Origin: Nakamurella sp. A5-74
GTDB lineage: Bacteria > Actinomycetota > Actinomycetes > Mycobacteriales > Nakamurellaceae
Length of the DNA stretch: 64,000 nucleotides
Reading direction: 5' to 3'
Assembly: GCF_040438885.1 (NCBI RefSeq)
Contig: NZ_CP159218.1
Span: forward strand, 3,596,001 to 3,660,000
The position numbers and the translations under genes are program-made. Under the pieces are notes generated by a model. It worked only from the letters and a program-made list of their open reading frames with translations, was not told where the DNA came from and searched no databases. Positions within the stretch are counted from its first letter, which is position 1; each line of letters starts with the position of its first letter. Of this stretch, positions 18,495 through 28,359 are shown piece after piece.

Positions 18495-19136
18495 ATGGGA
18501 TGGGAACGCGCCGACGCCACGTCCGCCCGGGGCTTGACGCCGCTGTTGGAGGAACGGTTCTCCACCCGCGTCTTCGACCCCGGGTACACACTCGGTGTTG
18601 ATGACCTGCGTCCGCTGCTGGAGGCCGCCCGCTGGGCGCCTTCGGCGGGCAACAGCCAGCCGTGGGCGTTCCTGGTCGGTCTGCGCGACGACGAGACCCA
18701 CCGGGCGTTCGTCCCGCTGCTCTCCCGGGGCAACGCGTTCTGGGTGCCGCGCGCCTCAGCGGTGATCATCACGCTGCACCGCAGTGCCACCGATCCCGGC
18801 AGCGACATGCTCTACTCCGACTATGCCGCCTACGATCTCGGCCAATCCGTTGCCCACCTGACCGTGCAGGCGCTGGCCGCAGGGCTGCAGGTCCACCAGT
18901 TCGCCGGCTTCGACCACGCTGCGACCGCGCTCGCCTTCGGCGTCCCCGACAACTGGACCGTCACCACCGCCGTCGCGATCGGTCGGCCGGCACCGGTGGA
19001 GAGCATCGAGGACGCCGAACCCTCACTGGCGCAACGGGAACGCCGGCTCCGGGACCGCAATCCCCTGCAGGGCTTCGTCTTCGCCGGAACCTTCGGATCG
19101 CCGGCAGAGATCGCGCCCGCACCGGGGTCGCGATGA
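18495..19136 (+). CDS. Nitroreductase family FMN oxidoreductase
   Basis: 213 aa. The FMN-binding pattern RFSTRVFDPGY followed by EAARWAPSAGNSQPWAFLV is characteristic of the nitroreductase fold. DLGQSVAHLTVQALAAGLQVHQFAGFD is the dimer-interface/helix block. It probably reduces a nitro- or quinone-like substrate with NAD(P)H, natural substrate unknown. ATG 18495 is 53 bases after the small membrane protein and the stop overlaps the DUF3626 gene by four bases, so the last two are coupled. Confidence 0.88.
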   Translation: MGWERADATSARGLTPLLEERFSTRVFDPGYTLGVDDLRPLLEAARWAPSAGNSQPWAFLVGLRDDETHRAFVPLLSRGNAFWVPRASAVIITLHRSATDPGSDMLYSDYAAYDLGQSVAHLTVQALAAGLQVHQFAGFDHAATALAFGVPDNWTVTTAVAIGRPAPVESIEDAEPSLAQRERRLRDRNPLQGFVFAGTFGSPAEIAPAPGSR

Positions 19137-20206
19137 TCACCGGTTACGGTTCGGTCGAGCGGATCCGCGAGCGTGCCGCGGAGCGACGGGAGATCGACAC
19201 CGAGCGGGTCCTGCACGTCCTGCGCCGCCACCACCCGTGGACGTTCAGGACGATCCCCGATCCGCATTCGCTGGTGCGGGAGTTCGCCCGGTTCCCGGTG
19301 ACGGTCAACTTCCACCCCGACCGGGTCGCGGCTGACGGCCACACGGCCGCCGAATCGTTGCAGGTGACTGGCGTGTTCCGCACCCAGTTCGAGACCGGGA
19401 CCAGTGCGGGCAGCTACTCCCCCGAGCCCACCGGTGCCCGCGCGCAGTGGGAGCGGACGCTGTTCGGGCTGGAGTCGGTGGATCCGGTGCATCGGCCTCG
19501 CTACGGCGGCCTCAACATGGCCGGTCATCCGGACGGCGCAGCTCCACGATTCGGTTCCTGCGTGCTCGAGCTGAACCCCAGGACGCTGACCCGCAGCACA
19601 CTGGCGGTCGGCGACTCGCACACGCTGCCCGAGGACATCGGCACGATCGACGAGTCGATGCCGGTGCTGGCCGGGCTGTTGGAGCGGGCGGACGCCACCG
19701 GCGGCGTCTTCCGGTTACCGTCGGGCTCGGTCGGCGGTCTGGTGGACCTGCTGCGAGCCCCACGGGCCTCAGCGCGCATCACCGAGCCGGGTCGCGCGTT
19801 GGACGACTATCTCGAGGTGCAGGTGCACGGCCCGGTCCACCTCGACAGCGATGTGGTCGGCATGGTGCTCGACCCGTCGTTCCGTGGCACCGCCATCGGC
19901 GACCGACTGACCGACGCGGCCGCCACCCACGGGGTGCGGGTGCGGTGGCACCGAGGGTTCCGGACCACCCCGGAAGACATCGACCCGCAGTTCCGCGGGC
20001 CCGGGACCGTCGAGATGGCTCGGCGGGTGCAGGGCACCTTCGGCGTGATCACCCCGGAGACCATCGGCCGGGCGCATCGACGCTGGGCGACCGTCGGCGA
20101 GCCGACGAGCGGGACGGACCTCGACTCCCCCGGAGCTGCTGACCCCGGTCAGCAGCTCAAGTACCTCTGGCATGCCCTGGTCGAGTTCGGCGGACCCTTC
20201 CGCTGA
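19133..20206 (+). CDS. DUF3626 domain-containing protein
   Basis: 357 aa. VTVNFHPDRVAADG, QFETGTSAG, RYGGLNMAG, PRFGSCVLELNP and VGDSHTLPEDIG are blocks I associate with the DUF3626 family, of unknown activity. The histidine- and acid-rich conserved motifs look enzymatic. It starts at ATG 19133 in an ATGA overlap with the nitroreductase, implying a shared task. It ends 20 bases from aroQ, convergent with it. Confidence 0.75.
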   Translation: MITGYGSVERIRERAAERREIDTERVLHVLRRHHPWTFRTIPDPHSLVREFARFPVTVNFHPDRVAADGHTAAESLQVTGVFRTQFETGTSAGSYSPEPTGARAQWERTLFGLESVDPVHRPRYGGLNMAGHPDGAAPRFGSCVLELNPRTLTRSTLAVGDSHTLPEDIGTIDESMPVLAGLLERADATGGVFRLPSGSVGGLVDLLRAPRASARITEPGRALDDYLEVQVHGPVHLDSDVVGMVLDPSFRGTAIGDRLTDAAATHGVRVRWHRGFRTTPEDIDPQFRGPGTVEMARRVQGTFGVITPETIGRAHRRWATVGEPTSGTDLDSPGAADPGQQLKYLWHALVEFGGPFR

Positions 20207-20225
20207 CCTGCGGCCGGGACCGTGC

Positions 20226-20756
20226 CTACAGATCCACCGACCGAGCGGCGATGAACTGCAGCGCGAGCTCGTAGCCGAGCGGGCCGAGCCCGCAGATCAC
20301 CCCGGCGGCCACCGCCGAGATGACGGAGTGATGACGGAACTCCTCCCGGGCGTGGATGTTCGACAGGTGCACCTCGACGAGATCGGAGCGCAGCTGGGCA
20401 GCGGCGTCCCGGATCGCGATCGAGTAGTGCGACCAGGCACCGGGGTTCAGCACCACCGGGAGCTGCTCGTCGGCGGCCTCGTGCAGCCACCGCACGAGCT
20501 GGTCCTCGGCATCGGTCTGCCGCACATCCACCCGCAGCCCCAGCGTGAGCCCCACCGCGGCCCATCGGGTGGCGAGATCGGGGTAGCTCTCGGACCCGTA
20601 GATGGTCGGTTCGCGCACGCCGAGCCGTCCGAGATTCACTCCGTTGAGGATCAACACCGGGCGCAGGGAGCCGGCGAGCAGGTCCTCGCCGAGACTCTCC
20701 AGTGCCTGGTCGAATCCTGGTTCCGACGACGGATCACGGTCGGGGGTCGAGGTCAT
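20226..20756 (-). CDS. aroQ: 3-Dehydroquinate dehydratase, type II
   Basis: 176 aa. The type-II signature is present as [18 protein letters not shown] with the catalytic Tyr, followed by [15 protein letters not shown] and [16 protein letters not shown] with the catalytic His. It is unusual in having Val for the normal Pro in LNGPNL and a roughly 30-residue N-terminal extension. Third step of the shikimate pathway. ATG 20756 overlaps aroB by four bases. Confidence 0.92.
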   Translation of the reverse strand: MTSTPDRDPSSEPGFDQALESLGEDLLAGSLRPVLILNGVNLGRLGVREPTIYGSESYPDLATRWAAVGLTLGLRVDVRQTDAEDQLVRWLHEAADEQLPVVLNPGAWSHYSIAIRDAAAQLRSDLVEVHLSNIHAREEFRHHSVISAVAAGVICGLGPLGYELALQFIAARSVDL

Positions 20757-21901
20757 GGGGTTCCCTCCTCGGTGCTGTCGGTGCTGTCGGTGCTGATCGC
20801 GGCGTAGGCCATGGCCAGATCGTCCGCACCCGGTCCGTCGAGCCGTCCCGGCCGGCCCAGCCCGTCGAGCACCACGAATCGCAGGGTCCCATTGCGGGCC
20901 TTCTTGTCCGAACCCATGTACTCCAGCAGTTCGGGAAAGGCGCCGGATTCGTAGCCGGTCGGCAGGCCGACCGCCTCGAGCACCGCGCGATGCCGGTGCA
21001 CGGTCGCCGCATCCAGCCGGCCGAGGCGGTGCGCGAGCTCGGCGACGAACACCATCCCGATCGCCACGGCTTCACCGTGCCGCCGTCGGAACTGTTCGCG
21101 CTTCTCGATCGCGTGCGCCAGGGTGTGCCCGTAGTTGAGGATCTCCCGCAGGTCGGACTCCTGCAGGTCGGCCGCGACCACTGCGGCCTTCACCGCGACG
21201 GTCCTGGCGACCAGCTCGGCCAGCACCGGCGAGCGCGGATCAGTCGCCGCATGCGGGTCCTTCTCGATGAGTTCCAGGATCACCGGATCGGAGATGAAGC
21301 CGGACTTCACCACCTCGCCCAGACCTGAGACCAGCTCAGCGTGCGGCAGGGTGTCCAGCAGCGCGAGGTCGGCGATCACGGCGGCGGGCTCGTGGAACGC
21401 GCCGACCATGTTCTTGCCGGCCCCGGTGTTGATCCCCGTCTTGCCGCCGACCGCGGCATCGACCATCGCGAGCAGCGTGGTCGGGACCTGCACGACGTCG
21501 ACGCCGCGCATCCAGGTCGCCGCGGCGAAGCCGGCCACATCGGTGACGGTGCCGCCGCCGAGTCCGATCACCACGTCGCGACGGGTCAGGCCGACCTGCC
21601 CGAAGACGTCCCAACAGAAGGCCAGCACACCCAGCGACTTGGCCTCCTCGGCGTCCGGCACCTGGACCAGGTGCACGGCCATCCCGTTGCCCTGCAAGCG
21701 ATCCCGCAGAGTCTTCGCCATCTCGACGAGCGCCACCGGGTGCACCAGCGCGGCCGTGCGGTACGGCGTGAGGGCACCGTCAAGGGCCTCGCCCAGATTT
21801 CGGCCGATCACCACGTCGTACGGTGCCGCGGTGGCGACCGTGATCCGCACCGGCGGCGCAGACAGCGGCGCGGCCGTGGCAGGGCTCGTCGGGATACTCA
21901 C
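20753..21901 (-). CDS. aroB: 3-Dehydroquinate synthase
   Basis: 382 aa, NAD- and metal-dependent cyclase making dehydroquinate from DAHP. Typical blocks are [62 protein letters not shown] and HGEAVAIGM. The start is GTG 21901, forming a GTGA overlap with aroK. The C-terminus ends in a short Ser-Thr-Asp repeat (gtcggtgct DNA repeats at about 20776-20800). Confidence 0.95.
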   Translation of the reverse strand: MSIPTSPATAAPLSAPPVRITVATAAPYDVVIGRNLGEALDGALTPYRTAALVHPVALVEMAKTLRDRLQGNGMAVHLVQVPDAEEAKSLGVLAFCWDVFGQVGLTRRDVVIGLGGGTVTDVAGFAAATWMRGVDVVQVPTTLLAMVDAAVGGKTGINTGAGKNMVGAFHEPAAVIADLALLDTLPHAELVSGLGEVVKSGFISDPVILELIEKDPHAATDPRSPVLAELVARTVAVKAAVVAADLQESDLREILNYGHTLAHAIEKREQFRRRHGEAVAIGMVFVAELAHRLGRLDAATVHRHRAVLEAVGLPTGYESGAFPELLEYMGSDKKARNGTLRFVVLDGLGRPGRLDGPGADDLAMAYAAISTDSTDSTEEGTP

Positions 21902-22413
21902 GGCGCCAGCTCCAGTTCGGCGGCGATCCTGCCCGCCACCTCGTCGACGGTCAGGATGTCGGTGGCGATCTCGATCGACGCCACCTCGCGGTAGAGCGGC
22001 AACCGGGCGTCCAACAGTGCCTTGAAGGTGGCCCGCGGATTGATCCCGACCAGCAGCGGGCGGTTGGTGGCCATCCCGGTCCGCTGGACCCCCTGCGACA
22101 TCGAGACGTGCAGGAACGCCACCCGATGGCCACGCAGCAGTTCCCGGGTGCCCGGATCGAGCACCGCCCCGCCGCCCAGCGACAGGATGCCCGTGTGCTC
22201 CGTGAGCGCCGCGGCCACCGCGGCTCGCTCGAGTGCCCGGAAGGCGTCCTCGCCGTCGAGCGTGAAGATGTCCGGGATGCTGCGGCCGCTGCTCGCCTCG
22301 ATGTCTGCGTCGACGTCCCGGAACGGCGCACCGGTCAACGCGGCCAGCGCGGCGCCGACCGAGGTCTTCCCGGCTCCGGGCGGACCGACCAGCACCACCA
22401 GCGGCGCGCTCAT
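21898..22413 (-). CDS. aroK: Shikimate kinase
   Basis: 171 aa P-loop kinase. GPPGAGKT near residues 10-17 is the Walker A motif, [17 protein letters not shown] the shikimate-binding DID/DxD region, LGGGAVLD the second substrate loop, and RPLL the LID arginine. It phosphorylates shikimate in the fifth step of the pathway. ATG 22413 overlaps aroC by four bases. Confidence 0.95.
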   Translation of the reverse strand: MSAPLVVLVGPPGAGKTSVGAALAALTGAPFRDVDADIEASSGRSIPDIFTLDGEDAFRALERAAVAAALTEHTGILSLGGGAVLDPGTRELLRGHRVAFLHVSMSQGVQRTGMATNRPLLVGINPRATFKALLDARLPLYREVASIEIATDILTVDEVAGRIAAELELAP

Positions 22414-23636
22414 GACGTGCCGAACACCGGTCGGGTCGCAGTGATCGTCGCCAGGTACGACTCGACGTTGCGGCGCACCTCGGCAACCGAGTCGCCGCCG
22501 AACTTCTCGCTCACCGCATCGGCGATCACCAGGGCCACCATGGCTTCCGCGACCACGCCGGCCGCCGGGACGGCGCACACGTCACTGCGCTGGTGGATCG
22601 CCTGCGCGGACTCACCGGTCGCGACATCGAGCGTCGCGAGAGCCCGCGGAACGGTGGAGATCGGCTTCATCGCGGCGCGGACGACGACGGGCCAACCGTT
22701 GGTCATCCCACCTTCGATCCCACCCGCGCGGTTGGAGCGACGGGAGATCCCCTGTGCTGCAGCAGGATCCATCTCGTCGTGGGCCTGCGATCCACGTCGA
22801 CGGGCGGTCCGGAAACCGTCACCGATCTCGATGCCCTTGATCGCCTGGATCCCCATCAGCGCACCCGCCAACCGGGCATCGAGCTTGCGGTCGCCGTGGA
22901 CGTAGCTGCCCAGGCCGGGCGGTAGGCCGTGGACGATCACTTCGACAACGCCGCCGAGGGTGTCGCCGTCGGCCTTCGCTGCTTCGATCTCGGCGATCAT
23001 CGCCGCTTCGGAGGCGGGCAGCAGTGCCCGCACCGGGGACGCGTCGATGGCGGCCAGGTCTTCGCGGGTCGGCAGCCGGCGCTGCGGATCGTGGGCGTCG
23101 GCGACATCGGCCTCACCGATCGACACGACGTGCGACACGACGCTCGCGCCGACGGTCGCGAGCAGGAAGTGCTGCGCGACGGTGCCGAGCGCCACCCGGG
23201 CAGCGGTCTCCCGGGCGGAGGCGCGCTCCAGCACCGGGCGGGCGTCGTGGAAGCCGTACTTCTGCATCCCCGCGAGATCGGCGTGACCGGGCCGCGGCCG
23301 GGTCAGCGGGGCGTTGCGAGCGAGGCCGGCGAGCACGTCGGGATCGACCGGGTCGGCCGACATGATGGTTTCCCACTTGGGCCATTCGGTGTTGCCCACC
23401 TGGATGGCCACCGGTCCGCCCATGCTGATCCCGTGCCGGATCCCGCCGAGGATGCTCACCTGGTCCTGCTCGAACTTCATCCGGGCGCCGCGGCCGTAGC
23501 CGAGGCGGCGACGGGCGAGTTGTTCGGCGATGTCCGCGGTCGTCACGGGCACGCCGGCAGGCAGCCCCTCGAGGACGGCGACCAGGGCAGGTCCATGGGA
23601 TTCTCCCGCAGTGATCCAACGCAGCACGTCCGCCAT
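22410..23636 (-). CDS. aroC: Chorismate synthase
   Basis: 408 aa, FMN-dependent last step to chorismate. Signatures are [18 protein letters not shown] at the N-terminus, [19 protein letters not shown] and [18 protein letters not shown] 23636 gives [15 protein letters not shown], matching the usual family start. A longer upstream frame has no homology-like sequence. It is the first gene of the aroC-K-B-Q unit. The absence of aroE/aroG here is normal for this cluster. Confidence 0.95.
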   Translation of the reverse strand: MADVLRWITAGESHGPALVAVLEGLPAGVPVTTADIAEQLARRRLGYGRGARMKFEQDQVSILGGIRHGISMGGPVAIQVGNTEWPKWETIMSADPVDPDVLAGLARNAPLTRPRPGHADLAGMQKYGFHDARPVLERASARETAARVALGTVAQHFLLATVGASVVSHVVSIGEADVADAHDPQRRLPTREDLAAIDASPVRALLPASEAAMIAEIEAAKADGDTLGGVVEVIVHGLPPGLGSYVHGDRKLDARLAGALMGIQAIKGIEIGDGFRTARRRGSQAHDEMDPAAAQGISRRSNRAGGIEGGMTNGWPVVVRAAMKPISTVPRALATLDVATGESAQAIHQRSDVCAVPAAGVVAEAMVALVIADAVSEKFGGDSVAEVRRNVESYLATITATRPVFGTS

Positions 23637-23790
23637 GATCCCACGACGGGCCGCGCAGCCCGACAGGCGGCGTGCACCAGGGCTCCGCGCCGCTCGGCAT
23701 GAGAAGCTCGATCTCCCGGACCTGCGCGCCAGATCGGTTTCGCCGTCGCGGACGCGGGCACCACACCCTGGGGGTCGGAAGGAGTACGGC

Positions 23791-24093
23791 ATGCCTGAGC
23801 ACGGTCCCACCGGGATCCACGACGACGTCGCAGGGCCTGCTCCCGTCGGCGCCGACCGGTCCGACTCCGACCACCGGATGTTCGAGACGGTGGAGCGTCT
23901 GCACGCCGAGTTCGGGCCAGGACCGGCGCGTCTGCTCATCCTCGCCGTCGTCGACGTCTGCAGTGACGAGTTGGATGCTGCTCCCGCCGGGCAGCGGCCC
24001 GCACTGCTTGCCCGTCTGACCCGAGAACGGGCTCTGCGCGCACCGGACGGACCTGCGACGTCCGCCGATCACCCGAGCACCGGGGGGTGGTGA
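23791..24093 (+). CDS. Small hypothetical protein upstream of ZIP transporter
   Basis: 100 aa from ATG 23791, preceded by GGAAGGAG at good distance. The middle ([32 protein letters not shown]) is helical and resembles small three-helix dimerisation proteins of actinobacteria, but I cannot name a family with confidence. The C-terminus is low complexity. Its stop overlaps the upstream region of the ZIP-type gene, so the two are probably one operon and it may be an accessory or regulatory subunit. Confidence 0.6.
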   Translation: MPEHGPTGIHDDVAGPAPVGADRSDSDHRMFETVERLHAEFGPGPARLLILAVVDVCSDELDAAPAGQRPALLARLTRERALRAPDGPATSADHPSTGGW

Positions 24094-24098
24094 GGGAC

Positions 24099-24851
24099 AT
24101 GCCGATCTGGTTGCAAGCCGGGCTGTGGGGTCTGCTGGCGGGAGGCGCGCTCGTCGTCGGGGCGGTGATCGCCTGGTTCGTCCGGGTCCCGCAACGAGTC
24201 TCGGCGTCGGTGATGGCGTTCGGGGCCGGCGTGCTCATCTCTGCCCTGGCCTTCGATCTCGTGGACGAGGCCGAGACGAAGGGCGGCCTGGTCGCCACCG
24301 CGCTGGGATTTCTCGTCGGCGCCAGCGTGTACGTGCTGGCGAACGCCGTGCTGGCGCGTCGCGGCGCCCGGCACCGCAAACGTTCGAGCGAGCACCAGCC
24401 CTCGGAGGAGGATCAGCAGGGCAGCGGGGCGGCAATCGCCATCGGTGCTCTGATGGACGGGATCCCGGAGTCCATCGTTCTGGGACTCTCGCTGCTGAGC
24501 GGCCACGGCGTCGGCGTGCCGGTGCTGGCGGCGATCATCATCTCCAACATTCCCGAGGGCCTCTCCAGCGTCGCCGGCATGAAGGGCAGCGGCCGCAGCG
24601 CCCGGTACGTCTTCGGCGTCTGGGGCGGGATCGCCGTCGCCAGCGGCGCCGCAGGACTACTGGGCTGCCTGCTCCTGCAGAACGCTGCACCCGAACTCAT
24701 CGCCGGCATCACCGCGCTCGCCGCCGGCGCGATCCTCGCCATGATCGCCGACACCATGATCCCCGAAGCCTTCGAACGCACCCATCTGTACGCGGGTCTC
24801 ATCACGACTCTCGGATTCCTGACGGCCTTCGTCATCTCGCGAGCCGGCTGA
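24099..24851 (+). CDS. ZIP-family divalent metal transporter
   Basis: A 250-aa integral membrane protein with about eight helices and a His/Arg-rich cytosolic loop (residues ~85-105, ARHRKRSSEHQPSEED). The paired motifs GALMDGIPESIVLG and ISNIPEGLSS correspond to the TM4/TM5 metal site of ZIP proteins, with Asp and Asn where classical members have His. Metal selectivity is therefore uncertain. ATG 24099 is chosen; GTG 24087 or GTG 24090 (GTGA overlap with the preceding stop) are alternatives. Confidence 0.82.
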   Translation: MPIWLQAGLWGLLAGGALVVGAVIAWFVRVPQRVSASVMAFGAGVLISALAFDLVDEAETKGGLVATALGFLVGASVYVLANAVLARRGARHRKRSSEHQPSEEDQQGSGAAIAIGALMDGIPESIVLGLSLLSGHGVGVPVLAAIIISNIPEGLSSVAGMKGSGRSARYVFGVWGGIAVASGAAGLLGCLLLQNAAPELIAGITALAAGAILAMIADTMIPEAFERTHLYAGLITTLGFLTAFVISRAG

Positions 24852-24867
24852 ACAGAAAGCGCCGGCT
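24842..24867 (+). terminator. Possible terminator hairpin at the end of the ZIP gene
   Basis: AGCCGGC (24842-24848) and GCCGGCT (24861-24867) form a 7-bp stem around the stop codon. No T-tract follows, so its function as a terminator is weakly supported. Confidence 0.35.
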
Positions 24868-24909
24868 TACCACCCGACCTGCCGCCGCGCTGATCGAGCG
24901 ATCCGCGCG

Positions 24910-24977
24910 GTGGGCATTTTCGACGGGTCATTGCCCACAAGGCTTGTAGGGGGCCATCTTCCGACCACGACCCGTCG
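24910..24977. repeat. Interleaved inverted repeats between ZIP and LOG genes
   Basis: GTGGGCA (24910-24916) pairs with TGCCCAC (24932-24938), and CGACGGGTC (24921-24929) pairs with GACCCGTCG (24969-24977). The two pairs interleave, so alternative structures are possible. The site lies between convergent genes and may end transcription in both directions. Confidence 0.45.
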
Positions 24978-25004
24978 ATTTCGTGCAGCAACCGGTCCAG
25001 CCGG

Positions 25005-25826
25005 TCAGTGCTCCTGCTGCCAGGCCTGATAGCTGGTCAGAACCACGTCGACCACGTCAGCGACATCATCGGTCACGTGCAGCAGTGCGAGGTCCGCCTC
25101 ACCGATGTTGCCGGCGCCCAGCGCGGAGGTGCGCAGCCAGTCGATGAGTCCGCTCCAGTAGGCGGACCCGAACAGGATCACCGGGAACTTCGTCACCTTC
25201 CGGGTCTGGACCAGGGTGAGCGCCTCGAAGAGCTCGTCTAGGGTGCCGAAGCCGCCCGGCAGGCAGACGAATGCCTGCGAGTACTTCACGAACATGGTCT
25301 TGCGGGCGAAGAAGTAGCGGAAGTTGATGCCCAGATCGACCCACTCGTTGATGCCCTGCTCGAACGGCAGCTCGATGCCCAGGCCCACCGACATGCCGCC
25401 GGCATCCTTGGCGCCCCGGTTGGCGCCCTCCATCACCCCGGGCCCACCACCGGTGATCACCGCGAAGCCCTGATCCGCGAGTGCGGCGCCGATCTCGCGA
25501 GCCGCTGCGTAGTGCGGATCCTCGGGCTTCGTCCTGGCCGACCCGAACACGGTGACGGCCCTGGGCAGCTCGGACAGCGACCCGAAGCCCTCGACGAACT
25601 CGGCCTGGATCCGCATCACCCGCCACGGATCGGTGTGCATCCAGTCGGTCGGACCGCGGGAGTCCAGCAGCCGCTGATCGGTGGTGGTCGCCTCCTTGGT
25701 CTGCTCGCCCCGCAACCGGACCGGGCCACGCATCCGTTCACCCGACTGATGGGTGGACGAGCCGCTCGGTGCGCGCTCGTCGGGACGGAAGGCGCTCGGG
25801 TCGGCGGGCTGCTGGATCTCGGTCAC
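25005..25826 (-). CDS. LOG-family phosphoribohydrolase (TIGR00730)
   Basis: 273 aa. GGGPGVMEGANRGA and PGGFGTLDELFEALT are the diagnostic phosphate- and substrate-binding motifs of LOG (lonely guy) proteins, which release the base from nucleoside monophosphates such as cytokinin riboside 5'-phosphates. The N-terminal 50 residues are a variable linker. GTG 25826 is selected since TACGCT sits exactly six bases upstream, a leaderless arrangement. Neighbouring dapE and dapD reproduce a common actinobacterial cluster. Confidence 0.88.
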   Translation of the reverse strand: MTEIQQPADPSAFRPDERAPSGSSTHQSGERMRGPVRLRGEQTKEATTTDQRLLDSRGPTDWMHTDPWRVMRIQAEFVEGFGSLSELPRAVTVFGSARTKPEDPHYAAAREIGAALADQGFAVITGGGPGVMEGANRGAKDAGGMSVGLGIELPFEQGINEWVDLGINFRYFFARKTMFVKYSQAFVCLPGGFGTLDELFEALTLVQTRKVTKFPVILFGSAYWSGLIDWLRTSALGAGNIGEADLALLHVTDDVADVVDVVLTSYQAWQQEH

Positions 25827-25832
25827 CGGCCC

Positions 25833-25838
25833 AGCGTA
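25833..25838 (-). promoter_or_regulatory. -10 element of the leaderless LOG gene
   Basis: TACGCT followed by six bases and GTG 25826. This fixes the start in an otherwise ambiguous N-terminus. Confidence 0.55.
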
Positions 25839-25882
25839 GATCGACCCGAACGGTGGGTCTCGAGCACCGGGCGACCCGTGGG

Positions 25883-26458
25883 TCACGTCCTGCCGACGAC
25901 CGAGACGATGAGCGCGGCGAGTTCACTCCTGGCCTGCTCGGGCGGAAGCGCTCCGGACACTGCGGCCTGCGACAGTGCTTCGGCGGCACCGAAGATCGCG
26001 GTGATCGACGCCGGAGCGATCCCGCCGGCCCCGCCGAACGGTGCCAGGATCCCTCGGCAGGTCTTCGCGTACGCCGCATCGGATTCCCGCTTGACCCGCT
26101 CCAGTTCCGGGGATCCCTGCAACGCGGCGAGCACGCCGGTCAGCTCCCGCCCCTGCGCCAACGCGCAGCCCACATACGAATCGGCAATGGCGTTCGCCCG
26201 GCCGTCCAACGAATCCTCGGCGGCTGCGAGAAACTCCTGCAGCATGGCGGTCTGCCGATCGTCGAACTCGGTGAACAGCGCGGCCAGCAACGCAGGACGG
26301 GACGGGAAGTGGGAATACACCACGGGTTTCGCGACGCCGGCGCGCTCGGCCAGCCGGCCGAGCGTGAGCGCGTCCGTTCCCTCGGCTCTGACCAGCGCCC
26401 ACGCCTCGGCGACCAGTTGGTCGTACCGGTCGGCGCGCGAGAGCCGCTGTCGCACCAT
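25883..26458 (-). CDS. TetR/AcrR family regulator
   Basis: 191 aa. The N-terminal HTH (LGRLAERAGVAKPVVYSHFPSRPALLAALF split across residues 32-62) is canonical TetR. The C-terminal ligand domain is unassigned. ATG 26458 has AAGGAGG six bases upstream. It is divergent from a flavodoxin-fold quinone reductase with a palindromic operator between them, so it probably represses that gene and itself in response to a quinone or other electrophile. Confidence 0.9.
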   Translation of the reverse strand: MVRQRLSRADRYDQLVAEAWALVRAEGTDALTLGRLAERAGVAKPVVYSHFPSRPALLAALFTEFDDRQTAMLQEFLAAAEDSLDGRANAIADSYVGCALAQGRELTGVLAALQGSPELERVKRESDAAYAKTCRGILAPFGGAGGIAPASITAIFGAAEALSQAAVSGALPPEQARSELAALIVSVVGRT

Positions 26459-26475
26459 CGGGCACCTCCTTGCGC

Positions 26476-26508
26476 TATGTACTAGTCGTAACTTACTCTT
26501 GGTACATA
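26476..26508. promoter_or_regulatory. TetR-type operator between regulator and quinone reductase
   Basis: TATGTAC (26476-26482) and GTACATA (26502-26508) form an inverted repeat with a 19-base spacer holding a second imperfect dyad (AGTCGTAACTTACT). The position in a 76-base divergent gap supports control of both genes by the adjacent TetR protein. Confidence 0.65.
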
Positions 26509-26534
26509 ACCGTCTGCCCCGAGAGGAACCATCC

Positions 26535-27197
26535 ATGTCCAGCCTCGTCGTAGTGTCCCATCCCGATCCGGACTCCCTCACCCAGAACGTTGCGCGGGCG
26601 ACAGTGCAGGCGATCCGCGCCACGGGCGACCGCGTCGAGCTCGCCGACCTCAGCGCCGAGGGATTCGACCCGCGGTTCTCGCAGGGCGACCTGGACCTGT
26701 TCCGGGGCAACGCAATCACTCCTGCCGACGTGCGCTCGGAGCAGGAGCGGATCGATCGCGCAGAGCACCTCGTGCTGGTGTTCCCGATGTACTGGTGGTC
26801 GATGCCCGCCCTGCTCAAGGGCTGGATCGACCGGGTCTTCGTCAGCGGCTGGGCCTACGACCTGGTTCCGGGCGGCGGGCTGGTCAAGAAGCTGGATCGC
26901 CTCACTGTCCACCTGGTCCCGGTGACCGGCGATGACGCCGACACCTTCGAGCGGCACGCTGTCTTCGAGGCCTTCAGCACCCAGATCGAGCGCGGAATCG
27001 TCGAGTACTGCGGCGCCACCCTCGGATCGACGACGTTCCTGCACGAGTCGGACACCAAGTCACGCGACGTGCTCGCTCCGGAGATCCTGGAGCTCGGTGA
27101 ACACGTCGCGGCACGCATCGCCCGGGGTGGGGAGCGCAACGGCGCAGCGCAGGCGAGTACGCCGGTGCACGAGCGAGCGACTCAGCTGGTCAGGTAG
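26535..27197 (+). CDS. Flavodoxin-fold NAD(P)H quinone oxidoreductase
   Basis: 220 aa, similar to MdaB/KefF/NQO1-type enzymes. [15 protein letters not shown] is the FMN phosphate loop and [21 protein letters not shown] the characteristic WW..P..LKGWIDR motif. It should carry out two-electron reduction of quinones. ATG 26535 follows AGAGGAACC. Its last 16 bases overlap dapE, convergent with it. Control by the divergent TetR is inferred. Confidence 0.88.
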   Translation: MSSLVVVSHPDPDSLTQNVARATVQAIRATGDRVELADLSAEGFDPRFSQGDLDLFRGNAITPADVRSEQERIDRAEHLVLVFPMYWWSMPALLKGWIDRVFVSGWAYDLVPGGGLVKKLDRLTVHLVPVTGDDADTFERHAVFEAFSTQIERGIVEYCGATLGSTTFLHESDTKSRDVLAPEILELGEHVAARIARGGERNGAAQASTPVHERATQLVR

Positions 27198-28267
27198 CCG
27201 CGCAGGTTCTCCGTCATCTGGAGGATCTGGGTGCGCGACACCCATTCACCCCGGGTGTGCGCGAGCATCGGGTCGCCGGGCCCGTAGTTGACCGCCGGCG
27301 TGCCGAGCGCGGCGAACCGGGCGACGTCCGTCCAGCCGAGCTTCCCCTTCACCGATCCGCCCGCCGCCTCGACGAAAGCGGCGGCCGCCGGCTGCGAGAG
27401 ACCCGGAAGTGCCCCGCCAGCATTGTCGGCGAAGGCCAGCTCGAAGCCGTCGAAGTGGTCGCGGACGGCCTGCGCAGCAGCGTCCGCACTCCGGTCGGGC
27501 GCGTAGCGGAAGTTGATCTGCACCACGGCCTCGTCGGGGATGACGTTGCCGGCCACCCCGCCGCTGATCTTCACCGCATTGAGGCCCTCACGGTAGGCAC
27601 AACCGTCGATGTCGATGCTGCGGACGTCGAACGACGCGATCCGCTCCAACACCCCGGCGACATCGTGGATCGCGTTGTGCCCCAACCAGGATCGCGCGGA
27701 GTGTGACCGGGTTCCGCGGGTGGTGACGGAGAAGGCGAGGGTGCCCTGGCAGCCGGCTTCGACCTGTCCGTCGGTCGGCTCGGCCAGCAGCGCCAGGTCT
27801 GCGCGCAGCCACTCGGGCAGCTCGCGTTCGATGTGCGTCAGCCCGTTGCGGTCGTGGTCGATCTCCTCGCATTCGTAGAACACGAACGTCAGGTCGCGGG
27901 TCGGTTCGGTGACGGTCGCCGCGAGGTGCAGCAGCATCGCGTCACCCGACTTCATGTCCGTGGTCCCGCAGCCGTGGATCGCGTCACCCTCCGACCTGGA
28001 CGGGACGTTGTCCGCGATCGGCACCGTGTCCAGATGCCCGGCGAGCAGCACCCTGCTGGGCAGGCCCAGCAGGGTGCGGGCGAGCACCGAGTTGCCGGCA
28101 CGCAGCACCTCGTAGCGGCCCAGCTGTCGCAGCGCCGCCTCGACGGCGTCCGCGATCACCTGCTCGTAGCCGGAGACGGACGGGATGTCGACCAGCGTCG
28201 CCGTCAGGTCGGCCGGGTCGGCGGTCAGATCCAGCTGCACGGTGTCGTTCTCAGATGGGTTCTCCAC
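27182..28267 (-). CDS. dapE: Succinyl-diaminopimelate desuccinylase
   Basis: 361 aa M20 metallopeptidase-family enzyme. Zinc ligands fall in [27 protein letters not shown] and LLAEPTDG, and the dimerisation domain starts at [22 protein letters not shown]. It releases succinate in the lysine/meso-DAP pathway. GTG 28267 is preferred over the longer frame because TACCCT lies six bases upstream. dapD lies just upstream on the other strand, and the two catalyse succinylation and desuccinylation. Confidence 0.92.
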   Translation of the reverse strand: MENPSENDTVQLDLTADPADLTATLVDIPSVSGYEQVIADAVEAALRQLGRYEVLRAGNSVLARTLLGLPSRVLLAGHLDTVPIADNVPSRSEGDAIHGCGTTDMKSGDAMLLHLAATVTEPTRDLTFVFYECEEIDHDRNGLTHIERELPEWLRADLALLAEPTDGQVEAGCQGTLAFSVTTRGTRSHSARSWLGHNAIHDVAGVLERIASFDVRSIDIDGCAYREGLNAVKISGGVAGNVIPDEAVVQINFRYAPDRSADAAAQAVRDHFDGFELAFADNAGGALPGLSQPAAAAFVEAAGGSVKGKLGWTDVARFAALGTPAVNYGPGDPMLAHTRGEWVSRTQILQMTENLRGYLTS

Positions 28268-28273
28268 CAGCGG

Positions 28274-28279
28274 AGGGTA
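28274..28279 (-). promoter_or_regulatory. -10 element of leaderless dapE
   Basis: TACCCT, six bases, then GTG 28267. The same hexamer and spacing precede dapD. Confidence 0.55.
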
Positions 28280-28359
28280 TCGAAGCGCTGCGAGGGGGAA
28301 TGCTCGAGGACCTCCGGTTGCTGCAGCTGGGAGTAGATCCCGCAACGAAGGAGTTGTCC

